Counted from the first letter of the stretch, positions 1-7,180 are shown. The stretch: DNA of 8,909 nt from Verrucomicrobiales bacterium (GCA_003517285.1 DPAW01000018.1:1194-10102); one strand, 5' to 3'. The notes: generated from the letters alone by a model not told the origin. Numbers and translations are program-made.

Positions 1-729
1 AATGTTTCCAACAGCCTCGGCATGAGCAGCTCCCCGGTCGTCACAGGCGACACGCTCGTGGTACAGGTGGAAAACGACAGTGAATCCTATACGCTCGGCC
101 TGAACAAAACCAACGGCCTCAACCGCTGGCGATTGGATCGCCCCAAGGCCGCCAATTGGACCTCGCCCGTGCTCCTAAAATCCGGCCTCGTGGCCCTGCA
201 ATCTAAGACCGGCATCGACGCCATCCGCACCGAGGACGGCTCCAACGCCTGGAGCTACGAAGACGGCGCCTCCACCATTCCCTCCAGCGCCGTACTGAAC
301 GGCGTATTGTACATTCCCTCCCACGGCATCACCGCCTTGAAGCTCAATGATGCCGACGCCGCCAACACCCCCAAGCAACTCTGGCAAAGCGGCCGTCTGC
401 AACCGGGCACCGCCAGTCCGATCGTGATAGGCAACAAGGTCTTTACCACCAACAGAGCCGGTGTGCTGACCTCCGGCAACATCAAAACCGGCGAGCGCGG
501 CTGGCAACTCCGCCTCAAAGGCCCGTTCAGCGCCACGCCCGTGGCCGCCGGCGATTACCTGTATTTTGTCAACGAAGCCGGCCTAATGCAGATCGTGGAC
601 ACCACTGCGGAGGAAGGGGAAATCACCGGCAAACTCGATCTCGGCGAACAAGTCCTAGGCAGCCCCGCTGTGGGTAGCGGCGCCTTGTACGTGCGCAGTA
701 ACAGCAAGCTCTACAAGGTGGCCAAATAA
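1..729 (+). CDS. PQQ-like beta-propeller repeat protein (5' truncated)
   Basis: The reading frame is open from the first base, so this is the C-terminal ~242 residues of a longer protein; the ATG at 22 is probably internal. The sequence is a series of short beta-strand blades of the PQQ/YncE/BamB type. Each has a hydrophobic 'SPVL/SAVL/SPIV/ATPV/SPAV' strand, a 'vLYI/vFTT/LYFV/LYVR' strand, and a following 'D/NxxTGxxxW' turn (for example NGLNRWRL, DGSNAWSY, TGERGWQL). The last blade ends in SKLYKVAK directly before the stop. Such propellers usually act in the periplasm as scaffolds, as BamB-like assembly factors or as quinoprotein-like domains. No catalytic residues are visible, so a specific role cannot be given. 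The start, any signal peptide and any N-terminal domain lie outside the window. The gene converges on the transporter gene with a 16-base gap. Confidence 0.85.
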   Translation, partial: NVSNSLGMSSSPVVTGDTLVVQVENDSESYTLGLNKTNGLNRWRLDRPKAANWTSPVLLKSGLVALQSKTGIDAIRTEDGSNAWSYEDGASTIPSSAVLNGVLYIPSHGITALKLNDADAANTPKQLWQSGRLQPGTASPIVIGNKVFTTNRAGVLTSGNIKTGERGWQLRLKGPFSATPVAAGDYLYFVNEAGLMQIVDTTAEEGEITGKLDLGEQVLGSPAVGSGALYVRSNSKLYKVAK

Positions 730-745
730 TGGAGCGCGTCACCAG

Positions 746-2578
746 CTAGTCGGTCGGCGCCGCCCCCCCTGATTCCGGCAGAGCCAGTTCATCCCCCGCC
801 CGCATACTTTGATAGAGGCGCGGGATCAGGAACTTCAACACACTGGCCACCGGCACGGCGAAGATCATTCCCGCCAAGCCGGCAAACAACCCGCCCAGCA
901 ACACTACAATCAGGGTTTCCAGAATATTCAACCCCAACGCCTCGCCCACAAAGGCAGGGTAGAGGAAGAGTTGTTCGACCACCATGTTCATGATCACGTA
1001 GGTACTCCCCACCAGCACGAGCAACGTAGGGTCGGCATGGCCGGTCACCACGCAAGTACCCACTGTGAGCACCACACTGACCATCGGTCCCAAGAACGGC
1101 AATAGCACCGTTAGCCCCGCGAGCATTCCTAGCGGAATGGCGTACGGCACACCGAGCAACAGAAAGACGGTCACATAAATCACGGTCTCGATAATAATAA
1201 TCCACATATAACCGCGCACCCATGTCTTGAGCTTGAAGAAGACCTCGTTGATCACCTCCGCGGCGCTTTGTAAGGTCTCTTCGCTGGTAGTAGGCAGCCA
1301 AGAGGTTTCAAATAGGCTTTGCACAAGGTAATCGCCTTCCTTGACCTCCGCTCCGTTGCGGTGGCGGAAGGCGGCAAGTTTGCCGAGGAAGAACGAGAAG
1401 AAGAAGATCGAGAGCAACGTGTTCAGTGCCAGAGTCCCAACAGCACTCAGCGCGCCCACGACTGCGCCAAGGGCCTTAGAAGCTCCCCCAATCAAGGATT
1501 TTTGGGTCGCCTCATCTTTTTGAGCGCGGGCAAAAATCCGTTCGCGCAGGGCCGCAAATTCCTCAGGATCATTCAAGGTGACCTGTAGTTTCTTAGCTTC
1601 TTCCCCCACCAACGGCAACGAACCAGCCTTGCCTGCCACCGCAGCCATTTGCGTGCGTGCCTTATCTGTATCAATCTTTTTGGGCTTCACGCTCAGCGTC
1701 AGCAACACCACCCCAACCAAAATTAACACCAGAGCACCAGACACCGTGAGCACGGCGGCATTGCATGACCTGCTGATTGCCTGTTGCACGACGGCATCGC
1801 CGCTGACCGGCACTTCCGGTTCCGCGGGCGTTTTTCTAAAAAGGCCGCTCACCTTACCCATGATCCACACAAAAGGCTGCACAAACACCAGCTTGGCCAA
1901 ATCAATGAGCCTCGCCATCAAACCACTCTCAAGAAAGCTGCTCTGATACCTCTGTTGGAGGGGCTGGAAAAAATAGGCGAGGATCAGGCCAAACAAGACG
2001 GCTTTCAGGAAGGTGGCCGTGAGCACGAAGATGCCAATCACCACCACCGAAGCGATCAATCCGGTGCTGCTGCGCACCAGTTTCATACGGCGGTTATGCT
2101 CCTCCAACGCGGCCGCTTCTTCACGGCGAAAGGTTTCGTCTGAGATCCCTAGGGCACAGGCGATTTGGTACAGGCACTCCTCTTCAGCCTGGGCAAAGCC
2201 GTTGTCCGCAAACGCCGCGATGAACAAAGCGCGCAGCAACGTTTCCTTTTCCTCGCCAGACAATACATTTAGCCCGGCGCAAACCGACTCCAGATTGGGA
2301 GGGTCCTCCACGGTCAGCATTTGCTGCAACTTACTGGAGGCGGCTTCGCCGTAGGTGTCGCGCACCAGAGTCGCCACCGATTGCTGTTCCATCGACGAAA
2401 TGGCGCCATCCGCCCGTAAGACGATGACAAACAATTGCAGCATGTTTTCCAACAGCTTTTGTTCGCCCGATTCACCTGTGTGATGCTCGAGCACTTCGCG
2501 CATCGAGCCCATGGCCTTAGAGAGCGGGTTCACCACCGTACCAGCGGCGCGAGAAAGGAAGGAAGAGGAGTCTGCCAT
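746..2578 (-). CDS. TerB-like domain fused to AI-2E/PerM family transporter
   Basis: This 610-residue protein is far longer than the ~350 residues usual for AI-2E/PerM exporters (PF01594-type). Residues ~40-155 resemble a TerB/DjlA-like helical domain. They carry two acidic helix starts, 'RADGAISSMEQQ' (~56-66) and 'FADNGFAQAEEE' (~123-134), the latter followed by 'ALGIS'. Membrane segments are predicted near 171-204 and 276-297 and then in the conserved C-terminal core (~373-400 and 457-585). That core contains 'GVPYAIPLGMLAGL', 'LPFLGPM', the 'VVEQLFLYPAFVGEALGLN' loop and 'GLAGMIFAVPVASVLK', all typical of this family. Two long loops (206-275 and 298-372) are charged. The family exports small molecules or ions; the substrate here is unknown, and AI-2 export should not be assumed. 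The ATG start is supported by AAAAGG seven bases upstream (2586-2591, minus strand). The transporter call is firm; the TerB call rests on pattern recognition. Confidence 0.88.
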   Translation of the reverse strand: MADSSSFLSRAAGTVVNPLSKAMGSMREVLEHHTGESGEQKLLENMLQLFVIVLRADGAISSMEQQSVATLVRDTYGEAASSKLQQMLTVEDPPNLESVCAGLNVLSGEEKETLLRALFIAAFADNGFAQAEEECLYQIACALGISDETFRREEAAALEEHNRRMKLVRSSTGLIASVVVIGIFVLTATFLKAVLFGLILAYFFQPLQQRYQSSFLESGLMARLIDLAKLVFVQPFVWIMGKVSGLFRKTPAEPEVPVSGDAVVQQAISRSCNAAVLTVSGALVLILVGVVLLTLSVKPKKIDTDKARTQMAAVAGKAGSLPLVGEEAKKLQVTLNDPEEFAALRERIFARAQKDEATQKSLIGGASKALGAVVGALSAVGTLALNTLLSIFFFSFFLGKLAAFRHRNGAEVKEGDYLVQSLFETSWLPTTSEETLQSAAEVINEVFFKLKTWVRGYMWIIIIETVIYVTVFLLLGVPYAIPLGMLAGLTVLLPFLGPMVSVVLTVGTCVVTGHADPTLLVLVGSTYVIMNMVVEQLFLYPAFVGEALGLNILETLIVVLLGGLFAGLAGMIFAVPVASVLKFLIPRLYQSMRAGDELALPESGGAAPTD

Positions 2579-2664
2579 TGAATAACCTTTTGGTCATCAA
2601 ATGCTAACTCCACACAAACTGAGAACAAGAGTGCATTATCCACACGGGCTACTACAATTTTACC

Positions 2665-2868
2665 CTACTTTTTATAAACCCCATCCATGGCTCTAAAGAG
2701 ATCGGACCGGGCTGCGGTCGGACCATATTGGTCCATCACCTCGTACTGTTGCCAGATCACCGGGATAGCGGTCTAGGGGTAGTGCCGATACACCGTGGTT
2801 TGTTTCTCAAAATCCACACAACCTAGCCACCAACACAAACCAAACAGGATTAATCCGATTCTTAACAC
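2665..2868 (-). pseudogene. remnant of a small lipoprotein gene with in-frame TAG
   Basis: Read from a GTG at 2868 on the minus strand, the frame gives MLRIGLILFGLCWWLGCVDF, a short positive start, a hydrophobic core and a lipobox (LGC, Cys at residue 17). 'EKQTTVYRHYP' follows, then a TAG at 2773-2775. The same frame continues for 35 sensible residues ('TAIPVIWQQYEVMDQYG...DGVYKK') before a second TAG at 2665-2667. The pattern of a lipobox followed by 'VDFEKQT..YRHYP' resembles the start of small lipoproteins I associate with Verrucomicrobiota and Planctomycetota, but I cannot confirm this by search. No clear ribosome binding site precedes the GTG. The most likely reading is a decayed and truncated gene. 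A 31-residue lipopeptide or a sequencing error at the first TAG are alternatives. Confidence 0.45.
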
Positions 2869-2953
2869 GGGTCCGCATTTAACCAATCCAGTCCGCCAGT
2901 CAAACTTATGGGGAAATCTTGAAGCAGCTCGTCATTTCAGCTAGGGTGACGCC

Positions 2954-3787
2954 ATGAGGGCAAAAGACTTGGGACTATGGATTTTACTGCTGATATGCGT
3001 CGCTTGCAAAGAGCCGAATTCCACGGGCCACCGTGATGCAGCCGCAAAATGGGGTAATCGTGTCAGTCAGTTTGAAAGAGGCTTAGCTTTTCAGGAAGGC
3101 AAAGAGGAGACCAAGAATCTTGATAATGCTTTGGCTTGGTATATCGCTTCAGCCACCCCTACTAATCATGTGGTACAAAAATCTACCGAGACCATCATTG
3201 ATATTGCTGACCTATATAACGTTTTGATCCGTGATATGAGTACGCTTAATCCCGAAATGGATGTTGACTACCTTAAGGTCGGCGAAAAGATCATCATCCC
3301 CGGCCACCCCGAAGCCATGTATTTTGCCGGTGTTCTCAGCGAATCAGGCACCGAGAATAAACCTAGTGATTTATTCGAGGCCGCAAAATGGTACCACAAG
3401 GGAGCAGAAGCCGGACACGCACTGGCACAATTCTCATATGGGCGAGCATTGGAGAAAGGAGCTGGAGTAGAAATGAATTTAAAAAAAGCCGCCAACTGGT
3501 ACCGACTGAGTGCCGAAAAAGGTATTGGCTCAGCTCAACTAAATTTGGCCGGACTTTATTTTCACGGTCACGGCGTAGATAAAAATCTAAGTGAAGCCTA
3601 CCGCTGGTACAGCTTAGCAAAATTTTATTTAAATCGAGAAGGCGCTGGGGCCTTGAGCGATAGTGAAGTTGAACAACTCAATACTGCCATCAAGACCACA
3701 GGGAAATCTATCGGTGCCGCCGAGAGGGCAAGGGTAGATAAACTAATCGAGGCTTTTGAGCCAGATCGCATAAGTACGGTCATTTAA
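2954..3787 (+). CDS. Sel1-repeat lipoprotein with an inserted LysM domain
   Basis: This is a 277-residue envelope protein. Residues 1-18 form a lipoprotein-type signal ('LLLICVAC'); Cys18 is the likely lipidated residue, although Cys at -3 is unusual for a lipobox. Sel1-type (SLR) helical repeats run from ~41 to ~224, with 'ALAWYIASA', 'AAKWYHKGAEAGHALAQFSYG', 'AANWYRLSAEKGIGSAQLNLAG' and 'AYRWYSLAKFY' as landmarks. Residues ~71-116 match a LysM fold: 'HVVQKSTETIIDIADLYNV', then 'STLNPEM' and 'LKVGEKIIIP'. The LysM would bind peptidoglycan, while Sel1 repeats usually mediate protein contacts. Together they suggest a periplasmic or wall-facing adaptor, which is inference. The first Sel1 repeat seems to break at ~67 and resume at 117. 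The ATG is supported by AGGG seven bases upstream. Codons are more AT-rich than in the neighbouring genes. The C-terminal ~50 residues are unassigned. Confidence 0.85.
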   Translation: MRAKDLGLWILLLICVACKEPNSTGHRDAAAKWGNRVSQFERGLAFQEGKEETKNLDNALAWYIASATPTNHVVQKSTETIIDIADLYNVLIRDMSTLNPEMDVDYLKVGEKIIIPGHPEAMYFAGVLSESGTENKPSDLFEAAKWYHKGAEAGHALAQFSYGRALEKGAGVEMNLKKAANWYRLSAEKGIGSAQLNLAGLYFHGHGVDKNLSEAYRWYSLAKFYLNREGAGALSDSEVEQLNTAIKTTGKSIGAAERARVDKLIEAFEPDRISTVI

Positions 3788-3858
3788 ATAGTTTTTGGTT
3801 TTATAAAAACCCCAATTCCACCTTAGTATTTTTACGTAATTATTTGAGCTAAATTACT

Positions 3859-4926
3859 ATGGATTTCTGGAATGATATCATCGTGCCTCGCCTACAGCAT
3901 CTGACGGCACTGGAGTATTTTACCTTCGCAGTCAACGCACTGGTTTTTCTATTTTCTAAATCTATTGCGTCGCACTATGGCGAGATCAAGGACGAAGCCA
4001 AAATGCGGGCACGCCTGCGCATTTTGCACGGGTTCAACCTCACCGTCTTTGTGATGTTCGTGGTGTCACTGATAATGAACAGCGACCACTTTCCCGCGGA
4101 TCAACTGAGCCAAACCTTTCTCGCCCTCCTGATCGCCTACCTGCTGGTGCACCTGACCGAGGCGTTGTTGCTGGCCCGCTATGGCAACGAAATCACAGTG
4201 ATGGGATTCACTCGCAAAGTGGAAACCTCCACTTCGCGCACCCTCGAGCTGGTAGCTAGCGGCGTTATTCTCCTAAGCACACTGGTGGTGCTCATCAATA
4301 TCTGGGGTTTGACCAGTTCCCTACAAACCACCGGAGTGGTTGGCTTTCTCGCTGTATTGGTGTTCACCACCAAGGATTATTGGCTGCGCGATTTTCTCAG
4401 TGGTATTCTCTTAATCAGCGGCGAACGCATGCAGCGCGGGGATGTAATTGCGATTCCCGATGAAGACATGCTCGGTATCATTCTCGAAATTCGCGGACTG
4501 CAAACCATCATCCGCGATTTGGTGCGCGGGCATGACATCGAAGTGCCCAATTCCACGCTCCTCAAATGCCGTGTGGATTTCTACAAGGAAAACCCCGGTG
4601 GCGTGTTTCGCGATTTTGTGGATTTCAAAATCGGTTACGATTTGCCAGCCGATCATGTAAAAGACTACTTGAAGGCAGTCTATGAACGGGCGTGTCAGGC
4701 AACGGATGGACTTTCCGCCAAAGACACCCCGCGTATTGCGCTCAAGGAAAACGACGATCACGCCGTGCGCTGGAGGCTGGCATATGTGCTGCATTCGCCA
4801 CACCAATTATTGACCGTACGCGATGCGGTGAATTTGGCAGCCTATGAATTACAGGGAGAGTACAACCTAAGCTGTAGCACGCCGGTCACCGTCACGATGC
4901 AGCAGGCGCCGTCGACCGAAGACTAG
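3859..4926 (+). CDS. MscS-family mechanosensitive ion channel
   Basis: This 355-residue inner-membrane protein should release solutes on osmotic down-shock if it behaves like its family. Hydrophobic segments lie near residues 17-33, 58-74, 84-106 and 131-149. The pore-lining segment and its exit lie at ~156-200 ('TGVVGFLAVLVFTT', then 'DFLSGILLI', then 'MQRGDVIAI'), matching the MscS order TM3 - 'xxSGxxLL' - 'xGDxIxI'. The cytoplasmic beta domain follows at ~200-240, with 'GIILEIRGLQTIIRD' and 'DIEVPNSTLLKCRV' as the usual 'G.V..I..R.T.IR..D....IPN..' signature. An alpha/beta C-terminal domain runs to ~345. The pore helix has fewer Gly/Ala residues and more bulky ones than E. coli MscS. No good Shine-Dalgarno sequence precedes the ATG. 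The stop overlaps that of convergent hemB. Confidence 0.9.
   Translation: MDFWNDIIVPRLQHLTALEYFTFAVNALVFLFSKSIASHYGEIKDEAKMRARLRILHGFNLTVFVMFVVSLIMNSDHFPADQLSQTFLALLIAYLLVHLTEALLLARYGNEITVMGFTRKVETSTSRTLELVASGVILLSTLVVLINIWGLTSSLQTTGVVGFLAVLVFTTKDYWLRDFLSGILLISGERMQRGDVIAIPDEDMLGIILEIRGLQTIIRDLVRGHDIEVPNSTLLKCRVDFYKENPGGVFRDFVDFKIGYDLPADHVKDYLKAVYERACQATDGLSAKDTPRIALKENDDHAVRWRLAYVLHSPHQLLTVRDAVNLAAYELQGEYNLSCSTPVTVTMQQAPSTED
4923..4926. other. shared palindromic stop (CTAG) of convergent genes
   Basis: The four bases CTAG give TAG to the channel gene on the plus strand (4924-4926) and TAG to hemB on the minus strand (4925-4923). The two coding regions therefore overlap by four bases, and no space is left for a terminator between them. 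Confidence 0.95.
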
Positions 4927-5930
4927 ACCTGTTCTTCGGCGATCTCCTTGGCGAAGTAAGTGAGAATCAAACTGGCACCCGCACGCTTAATCGCCAGCAG
5001 CGATTCATCCCGCGTCGCCGCGTAGTCCAGCCAGCCCTTCTCCGCCGCTGCATGGATTTGCGCATATTCGCCGGACACCTGATACGCCGCCAACGGCAAA
5101 TCCGTCAGCTGCCACAATTGGCATAAAATATCGAGATACGCCCCGGCCGGTTTGACCATCAACACATCGGCCCCCTCCTCGATATCCAGTGCCGCTTCCA
5201 TTATGGATTCCCGAGGATTGGCCGGATTCAGTTGGTAAGTCTTCTTATCCAAATAACTTTTTCCAACGGCTTGCTGGCTACCAACCGCATCACGGAACGG
5301 ACCATAAAACGCCGAAGCGTACTTGGCCGAGTAGGCAAGAATGGCAACCTGCGTGTGACCGGCCGCATCCAATGCTGAACGAATCGCGCCCACCCGGCCG
5401 TCCATCATATCCGAAGGCGCCACCCAATCCACTCCGGCATCAGCCTGCACCACCGCCATCTTGGCAAGGATCTCCACCGTGGTATCATTATCCACATCAT
5501 TGCCCGAGGCATTGAGCACGCCATCATGGCCGGTGTTCGTGTAAGGATCCAACGCCACATCCGTAATCACCACCAAGTCCGGCACTGCTGCCTTCACGGC
5601 CTTCACCGCTCGCAACACAAGACAATCAGGATTCAACGCTTCGGTGCCACGTTCATCCTTCAATTCCACCGGCGTCACCGGAAACAAGGCTACGGCCTTG
5701 ATACCCAACGCAGCAGCCGCCCGGCATTCCGCCACCAAACCTTCGATCTTGTGCCGCTCCACCCCCGGCATGGAAGGCACCGGCTCGCCCGCACCTTCGC
5801 CCTCACGCACAAACAGCGGATAGATAAAATCATCTACCGTCACCTGCGTTTCCTGCACCAAAGCCCGCACCGAAGCATTACGGCGCAGCCGCCGCGGCCG
5901 CCGCGACAATTGTGGAAAAACCTCAGCCAT
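4923..5930 (-). CDS. hemB: delta-aminolevulinic acid dehydratase (porphobilinogen synthase)
   Basis: HemB joins two 5-aminolevulinate molecules into porphobilinogen, a cytoplasmic step of haem and tetrapyrrole synthesis. At 335 residues it has the normal family length. Visible signatures are 'RLRRN..VR.LVQET', 'DDFIYPLFV', 'SMPGV', 'LFPV', 'APSDMMDGRVGAIR', the first active-site lysine in 'AYSAKYASAFYGPFRDA' (Lys203) and the Schiff-base lysine in 'VLMVKPAGAYLDIL' (Lys260). The metal loop reads 'DVALDPYTNTGHDG' (124-137): Ala and Asp replace the cysteines of zinc-dependent enzymes, so this is expected to be a magnesium-type, non-zinc HemB. The start (ATG at 5930) gives the expected N-terminus, although no strong ribosome binding site is present. 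It is divergent from the pseudopilin gene, and no other haem genes are nearby. Confidence 0.97.
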   Translation of the reverse strand: MAEVFPQLSRRPRRLRRNASVRALVQETQVTVDDFIYPLFVREGEGAGEPVPSMPGVERHKIEGLVAECRAAAALGIKAVALFPVTPVELKDERGTEALNPDCLVLRAVKAVKAAVPDLVVITDVALDPYTNTGHDGVLNASGNDVDNDTTVEILAKMAVVQADAGVDWVAPSDMMDGRVGAIRSALDAAGHTQVAILAYSAKYASAFYGPFRDAVGSQQAVGKSYLDKKTYQLNPANPRESIMEAALDIEEGADVLMVKPAGAYLDILCQLWQLTDLPLAAYQVSGEYAQIHAAAEKGWLDYAATRDESLLAIKRAGASLILTYFAKEIAEEQV

Positions 5931-6013
5931 GGAGCTTACGTATTAGATACATAACTCCCAGAAATTCAAGGCAATTCACTTGCGAGGCCGCCCAAACAGG
6001 CTTAGGTTCCGGT
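5931..6013. promoter_or_regulatory. divergent intergenic region between hemB and the pseudopilin gene
   Basis: These 83 bases separate two genes that start in opposite directions, so both promoters probably lie here or just inside the genes. An AT-rich core at about 5939-5955 (TATTAGATACATAAC) is the best candidate for a -10 element on either strand. No convincing -35 or operator is visible. AGG at 6004-6006 is spaced seven bases before the ATG at 6014. Confidence 0.35.
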
Positions 6014-7180
6014 ATGGTTCAAACGCATTCGCGGCGCCGCCAAGCTTTTACCTTGATTGAGTTACTCGTGGTAATCGCAATTATCGGCATCCTAGCCAGC
6101 ATGCTGTTACCCACCCTCTCCCGTGCCTTAGCCAAGGCCAAACGCATCAAGTGTGTGGCGAACATGCGCCAAATCGGCACTGGCCTTATTATGTTTGCAC
6201 AGGATAACGATGACCGACTTCCCTGGCAGCTGACGCCCAGTGGGCAGATTGAACATTTCGGGAAAAATTTTGCCCTCGATCCCGGGTCCATATTTGCCAG
6301 CCGCGGTGTGAAACGGGAAATTGTCACCCCAAAAATTCTTTGGTCGCCCTGTGATGCCGAACGCCAAGCTGCCGCAGAATACGCCGTGCAGGATTGGGAA
6401 ACTTACAAAACTCGCGAAGGCCGTCCCATGCGCAATGACGCCATCAGCTATGTTTTCTGTGAAGGCGGCGACATCGGACGCCCCATGACCGTGCTAGCAG
6501 CCACACGAAACCTATCCCATAGCGATCTGGCCGATGCCCACTGGGTTGGAGCCGATGAACGTGTGGACAAAGAAGGTAATCCACCAGAAAACGCCATGAC
6601 CGGCCTGTTTGAAAGCCAGGGGCAACTCGCCCTCGCCGATGGTAGTGCAAAACTGTCAAAGGACAGTGACCTGACGGACATCGGCATGGTCGTCAAGGCG
6701 CACATTCAATCCAGTGGTGGGGTCAGTGTCGGTAATTCTAGCACGCGCATCCTGCACGGCACAGGAGGCAAGAAACAAACCAAACAGGTACTAAGTGGCC
6801 TCAACGCCACACTGGCGCAGGCGAAGCAGGAAAATAAAATCGTGTACCTCCTGTTCACCGGCTCCGATTGGTGCCCTTCCTGCATCAGCCTGAACAACAA
6901 AGTCCTGCAAAGCGCCCAATGGCAACAACGCGTTGGCGATCACGTCCTCATGCACATCTGTGATTTTCCTGTGCAGAAAAATATCTCTCCACAGGATCAA
7001 GCTGAGAACAACCGCTTGGCAAAGAGTTTTAATGTGACCTCCTATCCCACCCAGATTCTCTTGGACCCAAGTGGCAAGGTCTTGGATCGCCGCCAAGGAT
7101 ACTCCCCGGGCCCCATCACACCATACATAGACCGTGTCCAGTCGTTTGTCCCGGTCGATGCGCCTCAAAATCAACAATAG
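6014..7180 (+). CDS. type II/IV pseudopilin fused to a thioredoxin-like domain
   Basis: This is a 388-residue two-part protein. Residues 1-33 form a class III (prepilin) signal: a basic leader 'MVQTHSRRRQA' and then 'FTLIELLVVIAIIGILASML' with the conserved Glu at +5. Cleavage would fall between Ala11 and Phe12 (Ala rather than the usual Gly at -1). 'KCVANMRQIGTGL' (46-58) and 'LFESQGQLALADG' (198-210) are typical of the large PVC pseudopilin families with a DG motif, but the His of H-X9-DG is replaced by Phe. After a linker, residues ~255-378 form a thioredoxin-like domain: 'AQAKQENKIVYLLFTGSDWC', a CPSC motif (Cys287 and Cys290), the cis-proline 'SYPT' (Pro345) and 'LDPSGKVLDRRQGY'. The redox domain should face the periplasm. 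I chose ATG 6014 because it has AGG upstream and a compact leader; an in-frame ATG at 5912 would overlap hemB. The next gene follows after 18 bases. Confidence 0.9.
   Translation: MVQTHSRRRQAFTLIELLVVIAIIGILASMLLPTLSRALAKAKRIKCVANMRQIGTGLIMFAQDNDDRLPWQLTPSGQIEHFGKNFALDPGSIFASRGVKREIVTPKILWSPCDAERQAAAEYAVQDWETYKTREGRPMRNDAISYVFCEGGDIGRPMTVLAATRNLSHSDLADAHWVGADERVDKEGNPPENAMTGLFESQGQLALADGSAKLSKDSDLTDIGMVVKAHIQSSGGVSVGNSSTRILHGTGGKKQTKQVLSGLNATLAQAKQENKIVYLLFTGSDWCPSCISLNNKVLQSAQWQQRVGDHVLMHICDFPVQKNISPQDQAENNRLAKSFNVTSYPTQILLDPSGKVLDRRQGYSPGPITPYIDRVQSFVPVDAPQNQQ

Noticed and set aside
22..729. ATG at 22 as the true start of the propeller protein
   Set aside because: The frame is open to base 1, there is no signal peptide after it, and the first blade is already in progress, so it is internal.
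809..2354. Several plus-strand open frames within the transporter gene
   Set aside because: They are His/Gln- or Ser/Pro-rich and lie opposite the conserved AI-2E/TerB coding strand; none has a family signature.
3797..3811. Hairpin GGTTTT-ATA-AAAACC after the Sel1-LysM gene as an intrinsic terminator
   Set aside because: The stem is only six pairs, mostly A-T, and is followed by CCAATTCCACC rather than a T-run on either strand.
4411..4806. 131-residue minus-strand open frame inside the channel gene
   Set aside because: It is a shadow of the MscS frame with no recognisable domain and no start signal.
5912..6013. Upstream in-frame ATG at 5912 as start of the pseudopilin
   Set aside because: It overlaps the hemB start by 19 bases and adds 34 residues before the prepilin leader. 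ATG 6014 has an AGG at proper spacing and gives a normal short basic leader.
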